NCBI GenBank assembly: GCA_000752675.2
Contig: LM994627.1
Span: 63,766-127,765 of the forward strand
Reading direction: 5' to 3'
Length of the DNA: 64,000 bases
DNA from: a bacterium OL-1
GTDB taxonomy: Bacteria; Actinomycetota; Coriobacteriia; Coriobacteriales; Atopobiaceae
In this document: positions 60,156 to 64,000 of the stretch, piece after piece
Layout of the letters: the number at the start of each line of letters is the position of its first letter
How positions within the stretch are numbered: the stretch's first letter is position 1
The notes under the pieces: generated by a model
Told to the model about the DNA's origin: nothing
What the model saw: only the letters and a program-made list of their open reading frames with translations
The model's database searches: none
Position numbers and translations under genes: made by a program

Positions 60156-61049
60156 ATGGGACAGTTGGCACAGGTGGCCCAGCAGACGCAGACCGTGCAG
60201 GCCAACCCCGCCAAGGGCCTTACGGCCCTGGTCGAGAGGCCCGACGTTCAGGCGGCTATGAGGGCGGTGATTCCCAAGAGCCTCACGCCGGAGCGCCTCA
60301 CGCAGATTTGCATCAGCTCGATTAACCAGACGCCCAAGCTCGCGGAGTGCACGCCAGCGAGCGTGCTCTCGTGCGTCATGAAGTGCTCGCAGATTGGCCT
60401 TGAGCCTTCGAACGTGGACGGCCTCGGCATGTGCTACATCCTGCCGTACCGCAACCACGGAGTCATGCAGGCCCAGTTCGTCATGGGGTATCGCGGCTAC
60501 ATCGAGCTTGCGCGTCGCTCGGGCCAGCTCAAGAGCATCCACGCACAGGCCGTCTACGAGGGTGACGATTACGACACCTGGGAGGACGAGACCGGCCAGC
60601 ACTTCAAGTTCAGGGCAAACCCGGAGGCCAAGCACGAGGACGCCAAGCTGCGCTACGTCTTCTGCACCGCCCACCTCAACGACGGCGGCTTCGTCTTCGA
60701 GCAGATGAGCAAGGCCGATGTGGACGATATCCGCAAGCGTTCCAAGGCTTCAAACGTCGGCCCGTGGGTGACGGACTACGAGATGATGGCCCGCAAGACC
60801 GTCATACGCCGCGCGTCGCGCTACCTGCCGATGAGCACGGAGCTGCAGCAGGCGGCAACCTCGGACGGCACCACGCCAGACTACAGCGCCGTCCTCAACC
60901 CCGTGGTGACCGTGCCGGACAACGTAGACGCGGATACCGGTGAGGTGCTCGAACCGGAGCCTGAGCAGCAGGCAGAGCAGCAGCAGGGGACGCAGGAGCA
61001 GACGCAGCACGTGGAGTTCAGCGAGGCACTTGGACTTGAGGAGGACTAG
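60156..61049 (+). CDS. recT: RecT-family single-strand annealing protein
   Basis: 297 residues. Family marks: TPERLTQICISSINQTPKLAEC, CSQIGLEPSN, QAQFVMGYRGYIELARRSGQ and VTDYEMMARKTVIRR. The C-terminal tail is Gln/Glu-rich (EPEQQAEQQQGTQEQTQ) and ends acidic. It anneals single strands made by the upstream exonuclease. ATG 60156 begins directly after the yqaJ stop, with GAAGGAG before it. Confidence 0.93.
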   Translation: MGQLAQVAQQTQTVQANPAKGLTALVERPDVQAAMRAVIPKSLTPERLTQICISSINQTPKLAECTPASVLSCVMKCSQIGLEPSNVDGLGMCYILPYRNHGVMQAQFVMGYRGYIELARRSGQLKSIHAQAVYEGDDYDTWEDETGQHFKFRANPEAKHEDAKLRYVFCTAHLNDGGFVFEQMSKADVDDIRKRSKASNVGPWVTDYEMMARKTVIRRASRYLPMSTELQQAATSDGTTPDYSAVLNPVVTVPDNVDADTGEVLEPEPEQQAEQQQGTQEQTQHVEFSEALGLEED

Positions 61050-61051
61050 GC

Positions 61052-61366
61052 ATGACACCGGTACCAGAGATGACGGACGAGCAGAGGAAGGCCGCGCTTG
61101 AGAAGGCGGCTAAGGCTAGGCACGAGAGGGCGGAGCTGCTGCACGCGCTCAAGCACCGCGAGATTACCCTTGCGGAGGCGCTGGATGACCCGAGGGCGGA
61201 GCGCGTCAAGGTCGAGACGCTCATCAGGGCGCTCCCCGGATACGGGGCGAACAAGGCGGTGCGCCTCATGAGCGACCTTGGAATTGCCCCCAGCCGCCGC
61301 ATCAAGGGCCTCGGCGTGAGGCAGCGCAGGGCGCTCCTTGAGGCAGTCGGTAAGGCGGCGAGGTAG
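61052..61366 (+). CDS. Actinobacterial-type integration host factor (mIHF) homologue
   Basis: 104 residues. Closely follows the mIHF layout: an N-terminal charged helix (MTDEQRKAALEKAAKARHERAEL), then a helix-two-turn-helix region with LIRALPGYGANKAVRLMSDLGI and the DNA-contacting SRRIKGLGVRQRRALLE. mIHF bends DNA and supports phage L5 integration in mycobacteria. Here the phage carries its own copy inside the recombination operon, 2 bases after recT and directly abutting ssb. Confidence 0.87.
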   Translation: MTPVPEMTDEQRKAALEKAAKARHERAELLHALKHREITLAEALDDPRAERVKVETLIRALPGYGANKAVRLMSDLGIAPSRRIKGLGVRQRRALLEAVGKAAR

Positions 61367-61843
61367 TTGGCTATCAACCGCGTTTTCCTCACTGGCAACC
61401 TCACGAGGGACCCGGAGCTGCGGCAGACCACGGGCGGCACCGAGGTCCTCGCGTTCGGCATGGCCGTGAACGACCGCAGGAAGAACCAGCAGACCGGCGA
61501 GTGGGAGGACGTGCCCAACTTCGTGGACGTGACCGTCTTCGGCAGGCAGGCCGAGGTGCTGTCCCGCATGGTCTACAAGGGTGACAAGGTGACCGTCGAG
61601 GGCAGGCTCCACTACAGCTCGTGGGAGGCCAAGGACGGCACAAAGCGAAGCAAGCTGGATGTCATCGCCGACAGCGTTGAGCTTATGCAGCGGCCACGGC
61701 AGGCTGCGGCACCGGCGTACCAGCCAGCCGCGCAGCCAGCGTACCATGCACAGGCCCCGCAGCAGCCACCGTTCGGCACCCCGCAGGTGCAGGCAAGCCC
61801 AGTCGCGCAGCCTAGCTTGTACGACTCAGATATACCCTTCTGA
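61367..61843 (+). CDS. ssb: Phage single-stranded DNA-binding protein
   Basis: 158 residues. N-terminal OB fold (1-105: INRVFLTGNLTRDPELRQT, FVDVTVFGRQAEV, VTVEGRLHYSSWE). Gln/Ala/Pro-rich linker, then the protein-interaction tip YDSDIPF. TTG 61367 starts immediately after the mIHF stop and gives the standard N-terminus. It protects ssDNA made by the exonuclease and assists RecT. Confidence 0.94.
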   Translation: MAINRVFLTGNLTRDPELRQTTGGTEVLAFGMAVNDRRKNQQTGEWEDVPNFVDVTVFGRQAEVLSRMVYKGDKVTVEGRLHYSSWEAKDGTKRSKLDVIADSVELMQRPRQAAAPAYQPAAQPAYHAQAPQQPPFGTPQVQASPVAQPSLYDSDIPF

Positions 61844-61868
61844 GCTGCGCAAACGACATTAACTAGCG

Positions 61869-61900
61869 ACGAGACGGCCGTGCCCGATGGGTGCGGCCGT
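61869..61900 (+). terminator. Hairpin between ssb and dut
   Basis: GACGGCCG pairs with CGGCCGTC around a 13-base loop, followed by CCATTTGG. With only three T it is more likely an RNA-stability or partial terminator element. Confidence 0.4.
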
Positions 61901-61916
61901 CCCATTTGGAGGACAC

Positions 61917-62348
61917 ATGAGAGTCACGTACACGGGGCGCGAGCCTCGCAAGGCGCACGACATCGACGCCGCATTCGACCTCACGGCGGCAATCAACATG
62001 CCGAGGGTCATCAACCCGACACGCTCGGAGACCATCCCGCTAGGGACGAGGCTCGCGGTGCCGGAGGGCTGCGTCGCGCTCGTGGTGCCGCGCTCGGGCC
62101 TCGCGTTCAGGCACGGCATCACCCTGCTCAACTCGCCTGGGGTCATCGACCCCGGCTACACCGGCGAAATCATGGCACGCCTGGTGAACCTCTCGGACAG
62201 GCCATACACCGTGGCCCCGAACGACCGCGTCGCGCAGCTCCTCGTGCTCAAGTGCAAGGACGTGGAGTGGGTGTGGCGCGAGGACGAGCACTTCGACGCC
62301 ATCGACTCGGAACGCGGTGACGGCGGCTTCGGGTCCACGGGGCGCTAG
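61917..62348 (+). CDS. dut: Phage dUTPase
   Basis: Hydrolyses dUTP to dUMP, keeping uracil out of phage DNA. 143-residue trimeric-type dUTPase. Motif 1 DIDAAFDLTA, motif 2 PRSGLAF, motif 3 PGVIDPGYTGEI, motif 4 NDRVAQLLVL and motif 5 RGDGGFGSTG are all present. ATG 61917 follows TTTGGAGGA. Confidence 0.93.
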   Translation: MRVTYTGREPRKAHDIDAAFDLTAAINMPRVINPTRSETIPLGTRLAVPEGCVALVVPRSGLAFRHGITLLNSPGVIDPGYTGEIMARLVNLSDRPYTVAPNDRVAQLLVLKCKDVEWVWREDEHFDAIDSERGDGGFGSTGR

Positions 62349-62869
62349 TGGGCTACACCAAGTGGGACCCGCTCATGGAGCAGCGGGTGCGCGTGTGGTA
62401 CGGGGTCAAGCCCACCAGGGAGCTTGCCGCAGAGCTTGGCGTCACCGTTAGGTCGCTCATGGCAAAGGCGAACCGCATGGGCGTTGTTGCGAAGAAGGGA
62501 TACAGCGGCAAGTGGTTCCCGGACGAGATTGAGACGCTGCAGAACACGTACCCGCTGCTCGGAGAGCACTGCGCCCCGCTCTGCCACCACACGGAGCGGC
62601 AGACCGCCTCACGCGCCCAGTACGAGGGGCTGCACAAGCTCGGCAAGAGCCACAAGCCAAGCAGGAACAGCGAGAGGCGGCGCGTGGTCCTGATGATGGC
62701 GCGTTGGTGCCAGGGCCACGGTAGGACGGCGCAGAAGACGCTTGAGGCGTGCGCCGAGGCCGCCGGCTGCACGTCGCAGATGCTCCGGCTGGCGCTGCCC
62801 GAGATGGTCGCGCAGGAGCGGGCGAGGAGCCTCAAGGAGAAGAAGGCAAGGGCAAGGAGGAACAAGTGA
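62348..62869 (+). CDS. Hypothetical prophage protein with HTH-like N-terminus
   Basis: 173 residues. The N-terminal part resembles a simple HTH that reads DNA or RNA (VKPTRELAAELGVTVRSLMAKANRMG). The C-terminal half is helical and very basic (RSLKEKKARARRNK). GTG 62348 overlaps the dut stop, and its end overlaps the next gene. No family is recognised with confidence. Confidence 0.65.
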   Translation: MGYTKWDPLMEQRVRVWYGVKPTRELAAELGVTVRSLMAKANRMGVVAKKGYSGKWFPDEIETLQNTYPLLGEHCAPLCHHTERQTASRAQYEGLHKLGKSHKPSRNSERRRVVLMMARWCQGHGRTAQKTLEACAEAAGCTSQMLRLALPEMVAQERARSLKEKKARARRNK

Positions 62870-63318
62870 TTAGCATCAGCGACGAGCTGCGCGAGGGGGC
62901 GCAGGATATCGCACGCCTTGGCGTCGTGGACATTGCGAGCCATGCGTCATGGCTGTGCAGGATGGCCGACCGCATTGACAACGAGACGGTCGAGCTACCG
63001 ATGGACAAGAACGGCAAGCCAATCAAGCTAGGTGAAACCGTGTATGACGCACTCGGAACTGCGTGGCACGTCGAGGGCGTGCTCATCGGTACGCTCAAGG
63101 GTATCGAAGCCGGTGACGCGGTGTGCGCGAAGAACGACAAGGGCAAGTGGCGCTCCTTCCGGTCAGAGTGGCTCACCCACGAGCGCCCCGACAGCTTGGA
63201 GCGCATCGCGGAAGAGATGTTTGACGCATCCAACGACACGCCGTCCCACATGCTATCGGTCGAGATGGTCACCGACTGGGCGGAGCGCATCATGAATCTG
63301 GCGGGTGTGCACAAATGA
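62866..63318 (+). CDS. Hypothetical prophage protein
   Basis: 150 residues. GTG 62866 overlaps the previous stop (GTGA), with AAGGAGG just before it. The middle contains a small beta-rich segment seen in many phage accessory proteins (PMDKNGKPIKLGETVYDALGTAWHVEG). Helical ends. Function unknown. Confidence 0.65.
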   Translation: MISISDELREGAQDIARLGVVDIASHASWLCRMADRIDNETVELPMDKNGKPIKLGETVYDALGTAWHVEGVLIGTLKGIEAGDAVCAKNDKGKWRSFRSEWLTHERPDSLERIAEEMFDASNDTPSHMLSVEMVTDWAERIMNLAGVHK

Positions 63319-64000
63319 AGTACGGAGTGCCGTATCGCGGGAGCAAGAACGCGATTGCTGAGTGGGTTGTCGAGCATCTGCCAGCATCAGACACGTTCGT
63401 TGACCTGTTCGCCGGTGGTTGTGCGGTGACTCACGCGGCGATGCTCTCTGGGAAGTTCGAGCGCTTCGTGGCGAATGACATCTCCGACGCGCCGGACGTG
63501 TTTCGCGATGCGATTAACGGGGAGTTCGAAGGCTACGCGACTGTACCGACGCGCGACGAGTTCAACGCTAGCGATGATGACGCACTCAGGCTCATGTACA
63601 GCTTCGGGAACAACCGGACCGACTACTTGTGGAGCAGACAGCTTGAGCCGGTTAAGGTGAGCGCGTCACGCATGGTGCTCGGAGGCTCCGTGCACGAGCG
63701 ACGGACTGCGTACCGAGAGTTCATACGTGAGCTTGGAAACTTCCTTGAGAATGACTGTGTATCGCCAGACAAAGTCAAAAACCTGCAGATGCTTGAGGCG
63801 GTCTCGCGTCTCGAAAGGATAACCAGCATACCGGTTGGGATTCGGGGGGGGGGTGGTCACAAGCCACCTCGATTACCGGGCTGTCGGCATCCCTGACGAG
63901 GCAACGGTGTACGCAGACCCACCATATCGTGGCAAGCGAGGCACCGCGTATGGCCTGGGGAGAAAGGCAGAAGGCTTCGACTTCGATGCGTTCGACACGT
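63315..64000 (+). pseudogene. Dam-type DNA adenine methyltransferase, out of frame at a G10 run, cut by the window end
   Basis: N6-adenine methyltransferase of the Dam/D12 class (alpha order). The N-terminal frame gives PYRGSKNAIAEWVVEHL (motif X) and DLFAGGCAVTHAA (motif I, 30-42), with a frame running to a stop at 63896. The catalytic motif DPPY (63916-63927) and the following residues are in the +1 frame. The two frames meet at ten consecutive G (63844-63853). Nine or twelve G would join them into one protein. Either the gene is phase-variable and off here, or the run is miscounted, or it is a true pseudogene. The 3' end is beyond the window. Confidence 0.85.
63844..63853 (+). repeat. Poly-G tract (10 G) within the dam gene
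   Basis: The longest single-base run I noticed in the window. It sits between methyltransferase motifs I and IV, where a one-base change switches the reading frame. Confidence 0.9.

Overview
The window looks like a chromosome segment of a high-GC Gram-positive actinobacterium. It most resembles the Coriobacteriia (Olsenella/Atopobium type). The reasons are the strong G/C third-position bias, WhiA and an actinobacterial-type IHF, the uvrC-rapZ-whiA-gap-pgk-tpi-secG gene set, a membrane LuxR-type regulator, and several peptide ABC systems with Tat-type lipoprotein binding proteins. The genus is inferred, not proven.

Layout. (1) 1-6847: histidine operon hisG(partial)-D-C-B-H-A-F-I-E. It is tightly overlapped up to hisA, then interrupted by two large related hairpin repeats before hisF. 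(2) 6871-10150: an ATP-grasp ligase and uvrC. (3) 10147-13981: an AT-richer minus-strand block with an exported propeller-like protein, a YiiX-like papain-fold protein and a membrane regulator with two LuxR helix-turn-helix domains. (4) 14226-16047: nanE and a Gfo/Idh/MocA oxidoreductase, then a 750-bp non-coding stretch with a tandem hairpin array. (5) 16801-22013: rapZ-whiA, gapA, pgk, tpiA. (6) 22117-31822: three creatininase-family amidohydrolases, an orphan peptide-binding lipoprotein, an M18 aminopeptidase, secG, an M42 aminopeptidase and a second binding protein. (7) 31922-42497: two complete dipeptide/oligopeptide ABC transporters, one with separate ATPases and one with a fused double ATPase. 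(8) 42976-47227: tRNA-Leu, a double-ACT protein, a SpoIIE-type phosphatase, a STAS/anti-sigma-kinase fusion, tRNA-Cys and tRNA-Gly. (9) 47463-50739: a membrane protein, a cysteine desulfurase and mnmA. (10) 50740-64000: the integrase-proximal part of a prophage, cut by the window end.

How the genes work together. Region 6-7 reads as a peptide/amide uptake and breakdown locus: binding proteins and permeases import peptides, M18 and M42 peptidases trim them, and the three creatininase-like enzymes probably open small amides. Region 9 pairs a sulfur donor (cysteine desulfurase) with the tRNA 2-thiolase MnmA that needs it. Region 8 carries a partner-switching module (PP2C phosphatase plus antagonist/kinase fusion), with no sigma factor in view.

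The prophage has integrase, a cargo lipoprotein, a divergent cI/cro switch, an antirepressor and one long early operon. That operon includes HNH, HTH, a helicase-methyltransferase fusion, a PD-(D/E)XK nuclease, a YqaJ exonuclease, RecT, an mIHF homologue, SSB, dUTPase and a Dam-type methyltransferase. The dam gene is thrown out of frame by a run of ten G. That run (possible phase variation), the helicase-methyltransferase fusion, the repressor with substituted catalytic residues, the creatininase cluster and the hairpin repeats with diverged stems are the items most worth a second look.
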